From: Niveibacterium umoris
GTDB taxonomy: Bacteria; Pseudomonadota; Gammaproteobacteria; Burkholderiales; Rhodocyclaceae
Direction of reading: 5' to 3'
NCBI RefSeq assembly: GCF_014197015.1
Contig: NZ_JACIET010000002.1
Span: 1,426,001-1,490,000, forward strand
Length of the DNA stretch: 64,000 nt
The notes under the pieces are model-generated. The model was not told the DNA's origin and made no database searches. It saw only the letters and a list, made by a program, of their open reading frames with translations. Shown here piece after piece: positions 25,276-34,823 of the stretch (its first letter is position 1; the number at the start of each line of letters is the position of its first letter). A program made the translations under genes and the position numbers.

Positions 25276-26916
25276 ATGAAGGTCGACCGTAGGCGCTGGC
25301 TGGGCGCCATCGGCGCGTTGCCCTTGGCGGCGTGCATGTCTAGCCGCGAAAGCGGATTCCCTGCAACCGGCTGGATCGGCGCGGACCCGACGATCGGTCA
25401 TCGGCTGAGAACCGCGCCACCAGATTCTCAGGAAGCTGCGGAACGACTTGCCACCGACGTGTTGATCGTGGGGGGCGGGATCGGTGGGTTGTCCGCGGGC
25501 TGGTGGCTTGAGCGGGCAGGGCTTGGGGATTTCCTCGTCGCCGAGATTCAACCCACGGCCGGCGGCAATGCGCGTGGTGGTGGCAACGAGATCTCCCGCT
25601 TTCCGTTGGGAGCGCACTATTTGCCTCTGCCGACGCGAGAGTCCTTCACGCTGCGGCGATTGCTGGCAGACCTCGGGGCGCTCAAAGGTGATCCGGACGG
25701 CCTCCGTCCGCGTTATGAGGAGCGCCTGTTATGCGCGGCGCCGCAGGAACGTCTGCTGCGGCACGGCCACTGGCAGGAAGGCGTGATTCCCGACGCGGGG
25801 CTCAGCAAGTCGGAGCGCGAGGAGTTCTCGCACTTCTTTGCTCTGGTCGGTGGATACCGAAATAGGTCTGGCACGCGCAAGGCATTCGCGCTGCCAATGG
25901 CCTGTAGCCGACTGGACGATGAGATGCGCCATCTCGACACCAAGACCTTCGGGGACTGGCTGCGCGAAAACGGACTCACGTGCGCGCCGTTGCGATGGTA
26001 CGTGGACTATGCCTGCCGTGATGACTTCGGTACTCCGGCGGATGCAGTGTCCGCGTGGGCCGGTTTGCACTACTTCGCCTCGCGCGATGGGATGGCTGAA
26101 GGAGCGGCGAATGATGTGGTTCTGACCGCGCCGGAGGGCAACGCTTGGATCACGGAAGGGCTCGCACAACGACTGGGTCCGCGGGTTCGCTGCGGCTGGA
26201 TGGTGCGCAGGCTGACCCGAACACGTTCCGGTTTCGAGGCGTCTATCGACGATGTAGGTAGCGGGCGTTCCATTGTCTGCGCCGCGAAAGCTGTGATCTG
26301 GGCGGCGCCCCTGTTCATCGCGGCGCGGGTCATCGAGCAATTGCCAGATCTGGCGCGCGCGCATGCGACGCAGATCGACTATGCACCGTGGGTCATGGCG
26401 CAGCTCACGCTGGAAAGTGCGCCTCCCGAGAGGCCCGGTGCTGAGCGAGCGTGGGATAACGTGGTCTATGGAGCCAGGTCGCTGGGCTATGTGGTGGCCA
26501 CACATCAGCGCTTGTCCGCCGCGCAGGCGCCGACCGTGTGGACCTGGTACCACGCGTTGACGGGTGCGCCATCACCGATCCTGCGCCAGCAGCTGCTGGC
26601 CTCAACCCCCGAGTACTGGGCGCGCTTCGCGATCGAGGAGTTGGCGCCGGCGTATCCGGAGCTACTGCCCCATGTTCAGCGCATAGACTGCATTCGTCAT
26701 GGTCATGCGATGGCTCGACCACGCCCCGGGTTCCTGACTGCACCGGCGCGGCACTGGTTTGCACAAGGTGTAGCCGGCTTACAGTTTGCGCACGCCGACG
26801 TGAGTGGGTTCTCCGTCTGCGAAGAGGCGCATGCGCGCGGGGTTGCGGCAGCAGAGCGCATCGCTGCGCGCCTGCGCGGTCGCATGCCCGACCCATCGGT
26901 CATTTACTCCGTATGA
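25276..26916 (+). CDS. FAD-dependent oxidoreductase with Tat/lipoprotein-like signal
   Basis: A 546-residue flavoprotein of the NAD(P)-binding/amine-oxidase superfamily. The N-terminus MKVDRRRWLGAIGALPLAAC has an RRRWLG twin-arginine-like motif, a hydrophobic stretch and a lipobox ending at C20, suggesting export of the folded flavoprotein and lipid anchoring. The dinucleotide-binding motif GGGIGG is at 66-71, in a Rossmann beta-alpha-beta with AEIQPTAGGNARGG downstream. The C-terminal part returns to the FAD site (GFSVCEEAHARGVAAAERIA). The substrate is not recognisable. It follows the ribosomal terminator and precedes the SPOR gene by 41 nt; no obvious functional partner is adjacent. Confidence 0.8.
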   Translation: MKVDRRRWLGAIGALPLAACMSSRESGFPATGWIGADPTIGHRLRTAPPDSQEAAERLATDVLIVGGGIGGLSAGWWLERAGLGDFLVAEIQPTAGGNARGGGNEISRFPLGAHYLPLPTRESFTLRRLLADLGALKGDPDGLRPRYEERLLCAAPQERLLRHGHWQEGVIPDAGLSKSEREEFSHFFALVGGYRNRSGTRKAFALPMACSRLDDEMRHLDTKTFGDWLRENGLTCAPLRWYVDYACRDDFGTPADAVSAWAGLHYFASRDGMAEGAANDVVLTAPEGNAWITEGLAQRLGPRVRCGWMVRRLTRTRSGFEASIDDVGSGRSIVCAAKAVIWAAPLFIAARVIEQLPDLARAHATQIDYAPWVMAQLTLESAPPERPGAERAWDNVVYGARSLGYVVATHQRLSAAQAPTVWTWYHALTGAPSPILRQQLLASTPEYWARFAIEELAPAYPELLPHVQRIDCIRHGHAMARPRPGFLTAPARHWFAQGVAGLQFAHADVSGFSVCEEAHARGVAAAERIAARLRGRMPDPSVIYSV

Positions 26917-26957
26917 GCATCGCCCGTGCGCCGGCCTTCCTGCGATAATCGCCGACC

Positions 26958-27707
26958 ATGAAATTCCTACGTGCCTCCTTCTTCGTCCTGTTCGCAGCCA
27001 ATTGTGTTCTGGCGCTACTGAATCTCACGGGGTTCGCCACCGCGCCTGGGGGCGAGCCCGAGCGCCTTTCCAGTCAGCTTCATCCCGAAACGCTGAAGGT
27101 CGTCGGCAATGGTGAAGAGGCGCCAGCGCCGGAAAAGACAGCCGAAGCACCTGTGGCGGCGGTGTCCGAACCCGCCCCCGCCGCAGCGGCGAGCGAGCCG
27201 GTCGCGGCGACCGAATCCGCTCCGACAGAATCCGCCGTCAAGAAGCCGCTGCCGCTCGCGTGCGTGAGCTGGGCCGGGCTTTCAAAGGCGCAATCGGATG
27301 CAGTGGCGCTGCGCGCCAAGGACGCCGGATTCGTGAGCAAGGAACAGTCGGTGAGCGGCACGGCGTCGTGGTGGGTGCACCTGCCGCCACAAGCAGACCG
27401 TGCTGCGGCAGAGAAAAAAGCCGAGGAGCTCAAGGCGCTGGGGGTCGCAGAGTTCTTCATCGTCAAGGATGGTGGCGCGAATCAGAACGCGATCTCGCTC
27501 GGACTCTACAAGAGCGAGGAATCGGCCAACCGTGCGCTCGAAGCGCTGAAGACAAAGGGCGTACGTTCGGCGCGTGTGGAAACCCGCGAGAACACATCGA
27601 TCAAACTCGAGGTCACCGGACCGGCTGATCAACTGGCGGGATTCTCCAGCGAGACCTCTTCGCGACTGCCGAACGCTCCGCGTGCCAATTGCACCCCCGC
27701 GCGATGA
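26958..27707 (+). CDS. SPOR-like membrane protein
   Basis: A 249-residue protein with one N-terminal membrane segment (about residues 5-26), an Ala/Pro/Glu-rich linker (about 50-98) and a C-terminal globular domain. The segment at about 133-210, with WWVHLPPQADRAAAEKKAEE and AISLGLYKSEESANRALEAL, has the spacing and alternation of a SPOR repeat, which binds denuded peptidoglycan at division sites. The domain call rests on pattern, not on a profile search. A GATAAT sits about 10 nt before the ATG, so the transcript may be nearly leaderless. The stop overlaps coaE by 4 nt. Confidence 0.7.
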   Translation: MKFLRASFFVLFAANCVLALLNLTGFATAPGGEPERLSSQLHPETLKVVGNGEEAPAPEKTAEAPVAAVSEPAPAAAASEPVAATESAPTESAVKKPLPLACVSWAGLSKAQSDAVALRAKDAGFVSKEQSVSGTASWWVHLPPQADRAAAEKKAEELKALGVAEFFIVKDGGANQNAISLGLYKSEESANRALEALKTKGVRSARVETRENTSIKLEVTGPADQLAGFSSETSSRLPNAPRANCTPAR

Positions 27708-28339
27708 GCCCGTCGTCGCGCCCATTCGTCGTCGGTCTGACGGGCGGAATAGGAAGTGGCAAGAGCGCGGCGGCAGATCGTTTTGCCGCCTTGGGTGCGG
27801 CAGTCGTCGACACCGACGCAATCGCCCATGAACTGACCCAACCCGGCGGGGCGGCCATGCCGGCGCTGCGCGCAGCATTCGGCGACGAGGTCGTTTCGTC
27901 GAACGGGGCGCTCGACCGGGCCGCGATGCGCGCGCGAGCCTTCGCCGACCCGGCGGCACGCAGGCAACTGGAAGGCATCCTGCATCCGATGATTCGCGCC
28001 GAAAGCGACGCCCGCGTTGCCGCAGCTTCGGCGCAGCCGTATGTCGTTCTCGTTGTGCCACTGCTGGTCGAATCCGGTTCCTATCGTGCGCGCTGCCATC
28101 GCATTGCCGTGGTGGACGTGCCCGAGGCCGTGCAGATTGATCGCGTCATGCAGCGCAGCGCTTTCACGCGCGAACAGGTCGAATCGATCATGGCTGCGCA
28201 AGCCAATCGGGCTCAGCGGCAAGCTGTTGCTGACGATCTGATCGACAACAGCGGCGACATTGCTGCGCTGCACACTCAAGTCGACCAACTCGATCGTCGT
28301 TATCGTGAGCAAGCGTCAATGCTGGTGCGGCTTTCGTGA
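27704..28339 (+). CDS. coaE: Dephospho-CoA kinase
   Basis: Catalyses the last step of coenzyme A synthesis, ATP-dependent phosphorylation of the 3'-hydroxyl of dephospho-CoA. It has 211 residues (E. coli 206). The P-loop GGIGSGKS is at 14-21, followed by VVDTDAIAHEL with the conserved DxD-type aspartates. The ATG at 27704 overlaps the SPOR gene stop (ATGA); an upstream in-frame TTG at 27689 is less likely. The C-terminal AD-DLIDNSGD motif is typical. It precedes zapD, the usual neighbour. Confidence 0.96.
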   Translation: MSPSSRPFVVGLTGGIGSGKSAAADRFAALGAAVVDTDAIAHELTQPGGAAMPALRAAFGDEVVSSNGALDRAAMRARAFADPAARRQLEGILHPMIRAESDARVAAASAQPYVVLVVPLLVESGSYRARCHRIAVVDVPEAVQIDRVMQRSAFTREQVESIMAAQANRAQRQAVADDLIDNSGDIAALHTQVDQLDRRYREQASMLVRLS

Positions 28340-28348
28340 CAAATTCCC

Positions 28349-28357
28349 TGCTATGAT
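28349..28357 (+). promoter_or_regulatory. Extended -10 promoter of zapD
   Basis: TGCTATGAT is an extended -10 element (TG-n-TATGAT) in the 79-nt coaE-zapD gap. No good -35 is visible, as is common for extended -10 promoters. It leaves a leader of about 55 nt before the zapD GTG. Confidence 0.5.
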
Positions 28358-28418
28358 TTAAAGCACTTTCTCAAGTTTCGCGTTTCAAACAACGATAAAC
28401 GGACGCTGGAATCGCGCA

Positions 28419-29174
28419 GTGATTACCTACGAATATCCGCTGAACGAGCGCATTCGCACACTGCTGCGGCTTGAGGATCTTTTCGACAAGGCACTGCACT
28501 TCACCTTGTCTGAAGGTGCGTACGAGCACCACACCGCGCTGGTCAGTCTGTTCGAGATCCTGGATGTGGCCAGCCGCGCCGACCTGAAGGTCGATCTGGT
28601 GCAGGAACTTGAGCGCCAGCGCCAGATTCTCGTCTCCTTCCGCCACAACCCCGACATTTCGGAAGAGGCGCTTTCCGGCGCGCTGTACGAGATCGAACAA
28701 GCCAGCGCGGCGTTGCTGGCGATGGCAGGCAAGATCGGCCAGTACCTGCGCGAGAACGAATGGCTGATGAACATTCGCAGCCGTGCGGCGATTCCGGGTG
28801 GTGTCTGCGAATTCGATTTGCCCTCTTACCATTTCTGGTTGCATCGCCACCCCGAAGCACGGCAGGCGGATCTGCAAGCCTGGATCGGGCCGATGACGCC
28901 GATTCGTGACGGTCTGGCCATCGTGCTGCGCTTGCTGCGCGCGAGCGGACGTCCCGAAAATCTGGTCGCGCACCGCGGCCAATTCCAGATGATGATGGGG
29001 GGGCGCAGCGCGCAGATGTTGCGGATTCGCGTTGCGCAGGGTGAGTCCTACGTACCCGAAATCAGCGCAAACAAATATGCGCTGAACGTCCGCTTCGTCG
29101 GTGCGGCAAGTGTCGCGCGCACCCGCCAGGCCGAATCCAGCGTCGAGTTCGAATTGACCTTCTGCAATCTGTAG
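28419..29174 (+). CDS. zapD: Cell division protein ZapD
   Basis: Cytoplasmic FtsZ-bundling protein, 251 residues (E. coli ZapD 247). The start is GTG 28419, giving MITYEYPLNERIRTLLRLED, the conserved family start. The core FDLPSYHFWLHRHPEARQADL and the C-terminal AESSVEFELTFCNL are characteristic. coaE-zapD-yacG is a conserved order in Beta- and Gammaproteobacteria; here gnd lies between zapD and yacG. Confidence 0.95.
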   Translation: MITYEYPLNERIRTLLRLEDLFDKALHFTLSEGAYEHHTALVSLFEILDVASRADLKVDLVQELERQRQILVSFRHNPDISEEALSGALYEIEQASAALLAMAGKIGQYLRENEWLMNIRSRAAIPGGVCEFDLPSYHFWLHRHPEARQADLQAWIGPMTPIRDGLAIVLRLLRASGRPENLVAHRGQFQMMMGGRSAQMLRIRVAQGESYVPEISANKYALNVRFVGAASVARTRQAESSVEFELTFCNL

Positions 29175-29316
29175 TCTCCGGCCGGAACCTCTCGCCGGTC
29201 CGAACGCTCGAATCCCGTACACTCTCACTCCCCGAATAAACGCGGGCTGTCGGGCAAGCGCCCCGAACAGACCCGGCGAAACGGCCTGCTCGGCCGTCCC
29301 CTGACAGGAGCACTTC

Positions 29317-30728
<1,412 letters not shown>

Positions 30729-30732
<4 letters not shown>

Positions 30733-30932
30733 GCAACCCGACCCCGCGCACCGTCAAGTGCCCCACCTGCAGCCAGCCCGTTGTGTGGGCGCCCGAGAGC
30801 CGTTGGCGCCCGTTCTGCTCGGAACGCTGCAAGCTGATCGACCTTGGCGCGTGGGCCGACGAGGCTTATCGCGTACCCGGGCAGGAGCCGCTGGCGGACG
30901 ATCTGCCGCCGGGTGCTGACCCGCGCAACTGA
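30729..30932 (+). CDS. yacG: DNA gyrase inhibitor / zinc-binding protein YacG
   Basis: A 67-residue zinc protein. The four ligands are C11, C14, C30 and C34 in [11 protein letters not shown] and [15 protein letters not shown], the full family signature. In E. coli YacG binds GyrB and blocks DNA binding. The ATG overlaps the gnd stop (ATGA). The gene is separated from its usual partner zapD by gnd. A MITE-like repeat begins 13 nt downstream. Confidence 0.94.
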
Positions 30933-30945
30933 AGCCTCGCAGCCT

Positions 30946-31094
30946 TAGGGAAGGTCTGAATAAGTGGCTGCGACGGCGCATCGCTGCGTTACGGCGTGCT
31001 CACTCCTGCGCCTATCCATCAGATATGTCTTGGTCGCTGCGCGCGCCGCGCCTTGCGCTGCATCCGTCTCGCTCACTTATTCAGACCTTCCCTA
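30946..31094. repeat. MITE-like inverted-repeat element (149 bp)
   Basis: The two ends are perfect 21-nt inverted repeats, at 30946-30966 (beginning TAGGGAAGGTCTGAATAAG) and 31074-31094. The next 30 or so bases inside each end also match imperfectly as inverted repeats. There is no coding potential. Both ends carry TA at the outer edge, which would fit a TA target duplication of the IS630/mariner type if TA is excluded from the element. The right end provides the TAG stop codon of the SDR gene on the minus strand. Confidence 0.8.
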
Positions 31095-31907
31095 GCGGGC
31101 TGCGCTGCTCTTTGCGAGCTTGCGCCGGGCGAGCGCATCGACCAGATCCGGCAGCAGCAGCCTGAGCCAGCGGCCGAACTTGCCCTGGCCGGTCATCACG
31201 CATTCGCGGCTGCGCCGCGTCATCGCACGCAGGATCAGGTTGGCGCAGGTTTCCACCGGCATTGCGCGGCCTTCATCCAGCCCGCTCTTGCCGGCGGGTT
31301 TGCCGTCGGCGCCGTAACCGCGGTAGCGGATTTCGGTCGCCACCACGCCGGGGTAGGCGATCGTGACACCCACGCCCTGCGCCGCCACTTCGATCCGCAG
31401 GGCCTCAAGGAAACCGGTCATCGCGAACTTGCTCGCGCAGTAGGCTGTGCGCCCCGGCACGCCGAAGAGCCCGGCGAGGCTTGATACGCCGACGACCTGC
31501 CCATGCCGCGCGAGGATATGCGGCAGCGCATGGCGCACACACCACAGCGTGCCGAAGTGGTTCACGCGCATCATGTCCTCGTACCAGCCGAAGTCGCTGA
31601 CCTCGCTGAACATCGCGTGGCCGGATACGCCCGCGTTGGCCACCAGCACGTCGATGCCGCCGAAGCGCTCGACGGCCTTGCGTGCCAGCGCCGCGCAATC
31701 GGCTTCGATCCCCACGTCGGTCGGCACGCACAGCACCAGCGCGCCGAGCGCGCTGCACTGCTTGCCGACCGCGGCGAGCTTGTCGGCGTTGCGTGCAGCG
31801 AGCACGAGTTTGGGCCGCTGCGACGCGAGCTGGCGCGCGAGTTCCGCGCCGATACCGTCGGAGGCGCCGGTGATCACGATGACTTTATCGGTGTAGCGCG
31901 GCTTCAT
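31092..31907 (-). CDS. SDR-family oxidoreductase
   Basis: Short-chain dehydrogenase/reductase of 271 residues from the ATG at 31907, which overlaps the Nudix-ThiE stop by 4 nt. TGASDGIG at 13-20 is the cofactor loop, NAG is at 91-93, the catalytic Ser lies in VSSLAG (about 141-146) and Y156-x3-K160 is intact, so the enzyme should be active. A C-terminal extension (TRRSRECVMTGQGKFGRWLR) resembles membrane-associated SDRs. The stop codon lies inside the inverted repeat, so the original C-terminus may have been altered. Substrate unknown. Confidence 0.88.
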   Translation of the reverse strand: MKPRYTDKVIVITGASDGIGAELARQLASQRPKLVLAARNADKLAAVGKQCSALGALVLCVPTDVGIEADCAALARKAVERFGGIDVLVANAGVSGHAMFSEVSDFGWYEDMMRVNHFGTLWCVRHALPHILARHGQVVGVSSLAGLFGVPGRTAYCASKFAMTGFLEALRIEVAAQGVGVTIAYPGVVATEIRYRGYGADGKPAGKSGLDEGRAMPVETCANLILRAMTRRSRECVMTGQGKFGRWLRLLLPDLVDALARRKLAKSSAAR

Positions 31908-32851
31908 CTCGCGGTCTCCCCCCAGCCGCTGCGGATCGCCGCGATGCCGTGGGCGCCATAGCCACGCGCGGTATCCATGTCGGTTGATTTCAAGCCGCCG
32001 ATCGCGAACACCGGCATCGGCAGATCGCGCGTCAGCATGTGGAAGGCGCCCCAGCCAATGCCGCTTGCGCCCGGGTGTGTCGCCGTAGGCAGCACCGGGC
32101 CGAGCAGGGCGTAGTCGAGTTCGAGGCGGGCGGCGGCTTCGAGGTCGGCGCGCGTGTGGCACGAGGCGCCGACCCAGTCGAAAGCCGGCCGCTCGGAAAG
32201 CTCGGCGAGCTGCGCCGCACGCAGATGCAGCCCGTCGGAACCAACCGCCGCAGCCAGGGCCGCGTCGCCGTTCACCACTGCGAGGGCGCCGTGTGCATGG
32301 CAGCGCGCCACGCTTTCACGCGCAAGCTGTTCGCGCGCTTCCGGCGCGAGGGTCACGTCGCGGATCTGCACCAGTCGCAAGCCGGCAGCGAGCGCGGCAT
32401 CCAGCGCCGCGAGCTGGGCGTCGATACCGATCTCCGCGGCGTGGGTAACGCCCATCGTGCGCGGCAGGCGCAGCGATTTGAGGATCGGTCCATTCGCCGG
32501 CAGCATCGGCGACACGCTGAGGGCCTCGGCTTGTTGCCACTCGAGCGCCGAGTGCACATGGTCGTTCGGTGTGCCGGACCACTCCGCAACTTCGAAGAAA
32601 TGCAGCCGCACATGCGCGTGCTCGTACAGGTGTTCGCGCGTGATCCACGGATTTGCGCGCTTGACCGTAATGCCAAGTTCCTCTTCAAGTTCACGCACCA
32701 AGGCGGCGTGGGCGGATTCGCCCGGTTCGACCTTGCCGCCCGGGAATTCCCAGTAACCGGCATAGAAGGTGTCCGGCGCGCGCTGACCGAGCAGGAAACG
32801 GCCATCAGGCCGCGTGATCACGGCGGCGGCCACTTCAACGCGTTTGCGCAT
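31904..32851 (-). CDS. Nudix hydrolase fused to thiamine-phosphate-synthase-like domain
   Basis: A 315-residue fusion. The N-terminal half is a MutT-type Nudix domain: the 23-residue box runs from G39 to I61 with the REL-E-EE-LG core complete, consistent with sanitising 8-oxo-dGTP. The C-terminal half (about 135-310) is a TIM-barrel resembling ThiE, with LVQIRDV, DGLHLRAAQLAEL and GPVLPTATHPG. The same fusion is widespread in proteobacteria; it does not show that the second half makes thiamine phosphate. Start ATG 32851 has GGGAGTAGCG upstream and overlaps the YedE gene by 17 nt. Confidence 0.93.
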   Translation of the reverse strand: MRKRVEVAAAVITRPDGRFLLGQRAPDTFYAGYWEFPGGKVEPGESAHAALVRELEEELGITVKRANPWITREHLYEHAHVRLHFFEVAEWSGTPNDHVHSALEWQQAEALSVSPMLPANGPILKSLRLPRTMGVTHAAEIGIDAQLAALDAALAAGLRLVQIRDVTLAPEAREQLARESVARCHAHGALAVVNGDAALAAAVGSDGLHLRAAQLAELSERPAFDWVGASCHTRADLEAAARLELDYALLGPVLPTATHPGASGIGWGAFHMLTRDLPMPVFAIGGLKSTDMDTARGYGAHGIAAIRSGWGETAR

Positions 32852-33257
32852 CGCTACTCCCGAAGAAACGCGCCTGCAGCCAGGCGCCGATGAAGATGCC
32901 GGTGAGTGCCCACAGCAGATCGAGGTTGCCGAGCCCGAGCCCGGCAATCGCCGGGCCGGGGCATACGCCGCAGAGGCCCCACCCAGCGCCGAAGATCGCA
33001 GCGCCGATCACGGTGCGGCGCGAGAACGGCGTCTGCCGCTTTTCAAAGAAGGCGCCGGCGAGCGGGCGGGCCAGCAGGCGAGGGCCGATCTGATAGGCGA
33101 GCAGGGCGACGATGACCGCGCCGCCGAGCACCAGCAGCAAACCAAAATCCTGAAAACGCAGGAAGGCGAGCACCACCTCGGGCTGCGTCATGGTCGCGAG
33201 TGAGAGACCAAATCCGAAGACCACCCCGCAGAGGAGTGCGATGAACAGCCGGCTCAT
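32835..33257 (-). CDS. YeeE/YedE-type membrane protein, second half-size subunit
   Basis: A 140-residue membrane protein with about four hydrophobic segments and the cysteine motif GWGLCGVCPGPA typical of YeeE/YedE (sulfur-transport-like) proteins. It is a half-size form, paired with the upstream gene. Family members include the thiosulfate importer TsuA (YeeE); transport of a sulfur compound is therefore plausible here but not shown. The start overlaps the upstream gene stop by 4 nt, and the end overlaps the Nudix-ThiE start by 17 nt. Confidence 0.85.
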   Translation of the reverse strand: MSRLFIALLCGVVFGFGLSLATMTQPEVVLAFLRFQDFGLLLVLGGAVIVALLAYQIGPRLLARPLAGAFFEKRQTPFSRRTVIGAAIFGAGWGLCGVCPGPAIAGLGLGNLDLLWALTGIFIGAWLQARFFGSSDAQTR

Positions 33258-33724
33258 GGCAGCACCCCGAAGTGCGCAGCCAGTTGGGCGACGACGATTG
33301 CGGTGCTGAGGAAGGTGACTACGGCAACGAGCGAGGGCCAGCGCAGCGACGCGAGTCCGCAGATGCCATGGCCAGCGGTGCAGCCATCGCTGAGGCGCGC
33401 ACCAAAACCGATCAACAGGCCGCCGGCAAGCATGAGCCAGGGCGGTACGCGGGTGCTGGCGCCGAAATGCCCGAGGCTCGCAGCGAACAGCACACCGCCG
33501 AGGACCAGGCCGGCCGCGTACGTGAGGCGCCAGTTGCGGCTGTCCAGCAGCTTGGCCTGCTGCAGCGCGGGTAGGCGCGATACCCAGGAGAGGCTCGCGC
33601 TGAAGAAGGTCGACAGCCCGCCGACAAGGCCCGCGAGCAGATAGAGCGCGCCAATCGCAGTACCGATCAGCAGCCCGCCGGCGAGGTAATGCCAGGGGCC
33701 ATTCGGGAACAGGGTCTCAATCAT
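33254..33724 (-). CDS. YeeE/YedE-type membrane protein, first half-size subunit
   Basis: A membrane protein of 156 residues from the ATG at 33724 (MIETLFPNGPWHYLAGG); an alternative ATG at 33736 adds four residues. Both starts lie inside the end of the ATPase gene and neither has a clear ribosome-binding site, which points to translational coupling. The signature SDGCTAGHGICGLA with two cysteines is that of YeeE/YedE proteins. About four or five membrane spans. It forms a tandem pair with the next gene. Confidence 0.85.
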   Translation of the reverse strand: MIETLFPNGPWHYLAGGLLIGTAIGALYLLAGLVGGLSTFFSASLSWVSRLPALQQAKLLDSRNWRLTYAAGLVLGGVLFAASLGHFGASTRVPPWLMLAGGLLIGFGARLSDGCTAGHGICGLASLRWPSLVAVVTFLSTAIVVAQLAAHFGVLP

Positions 33725-34619
33725 CGGATGCTGCATGGTGGGTTGAAGAAGTGCCCGGCGTGGCGCGGCCTGCCACATCGCGTGCGAACTGCCAGGCAAC
33801 CCGCCCGCTGCGCGAGCCGCGCATCAGCGCCCATTGCAGCGCCTCGGTGCGCGTGGCCTCGCTGGCGATCTGTGCGTCGGCCACGCCGAAGGCGCGCAGC
33901 CAGTGGTACACCACCGACAGGTACTCGTTCTGGCCGAACGGGTAGAACGAGATCCACAGGCCGAAGCGTTCCGACAAGGAGATCTTCTCCTCGACCGCCT
34001 CGCCTGGGTGCAGCTCGTCGCCCACCTTGTGCGTCTGCAGGTTCTCGGCGAAGTATTCCGGCATCAGGTGGCGGCGGTTGCTGGTGGCGTAGATCAGCAG
34101 GTTGTCCGGCGGTGCCGAGAGGCTGCCATCGAGCACGCTCTTCAGCGCCTTGTAGCCGGGCTCGGAGTCCTCGAAGGACAGGTCGTCGCAGAACACGATG
34201 AAGCGCTCGCGCCGCCCAGCGACGAGATCGACGATTTCGGGCAGATGCAGCAGATCGCTCTTGTCGACTTCGATCAGGCGCAGGCCGCTCGCTGCATACT
34301 CGGCCAGCATCGCCTTGACCAGCGAGCTCTTGCCGGTGCCACGCGCACCCGTGAGCAGCACGTTGTTGGCGCGGCCACCGCGCACGAACTGGCGGGTGTT
34401 GGCGTCACAACGCGCCTTCTGGTCTTCGATGTCCTGCAGATCGGCCAGCCGGATGCGGTGCGGGTGATGCACCGGCTCAAGCCAGCCGCGTCCGCTGCGG
34501 CTACGCCAGCGATGCGCCGGCGCACTCCAGTCGGGAGGGGGCACGTTCGGCGGCAGCACCGATTCGAGCCGGTCGATCAGCGCCTCGGCGCGCGCGATCA
34601 GGTGTTCAAGGTTGGCCAT
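33717..34619 (-). CDS. DUF815-type AAA ATPase
   Basis: A 300-residue cytoplasmic ATPase. Walker A GARGTGKSS is at 91-99 and Walker B FIVFCDDL at 140-147, followed by a sensor-1-like YATSNRRHLMPE. The last feature and the EEKISLSERFGLWISFYPF segment identify the DUF815 family, whose function is not established. It is usually found near yacG and a Nudix gene in Betaproteobacteria, as here. It overlaps the upstream small membrane gene by 14 nt and the YeeE gene by about 8 nt. Confidence 0.9.
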   Translation of the reverse strand: MANLEHLIARAEALIDRLESVLPPNVPPPDWSAPAHRWRSRSGRGWLEPVHHPHRIRLADLQDIEDQKARCDANTRQFVRGGRANNVLLTGARGTGKSSLVKAMLAEYAASGLRLIEVDKSDLLHLPEIVDLVAGRRERFIVFCDDLSFEDSEPGYKALKSVLDGSLSAPPDNLLIYATSNRRHLMPEYFAENLQTHKVGDELHPGEAVEEKISLSERFGLWISFYPFGQNEYLSVVYHWLRAFGVADAQIASEATRTEALQWALMRGSRSGRVAWQFARDVAGRATPGTSSTHHAASDD

Positions 34620-34743
34620 CGCGGGGCGTCTCTCCGGGGGGCTTGTTTTCGATACGCGCGGGGTCCTTCTTCGGCCAGGTGGCCCACACGATGATCAGCA
34701 GCAGTGCGAGCGCGACGCCCGCCTCAAGAAATATGACCCACAT
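34606..34743 (-). CDS. Small single-span membrane protein
   Basis: A 45-residue protein from the ATG at 34743 (MWVIFLEAGVALALLLIIVW), with one hydrophobic helix at about 3-21 and a polar tail rich in Pro, Lys and Glu. It overlaps the ATPase start by 14 nt and would be the first gene of the minus-strand operon. I do not recognise a named family. A longer reading to 34800 would run through the mltA promoter area and is unlikely. Confidence 0.5.
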   Translation of the reverse strand: MWVIFLEAGVALALLLIIVWATWPKKDPARIENKPPGETPRDGQP

Positions 34744-34823
34744 GCCACATGGCCCCGCGCGTGAGAGAAAGGGGGCGACGGTTATACTGGCCCGCGCCAC
34801 GAACTCACAAGTTTAGCCGAACG

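Noticed and set aside
34749-34823. Upstream start of mltA at 34749
   Set aside because: The extra residues would precede the lipoprotein signal and cover the probable -10; ATG 34824 begins a proper signal peptide.
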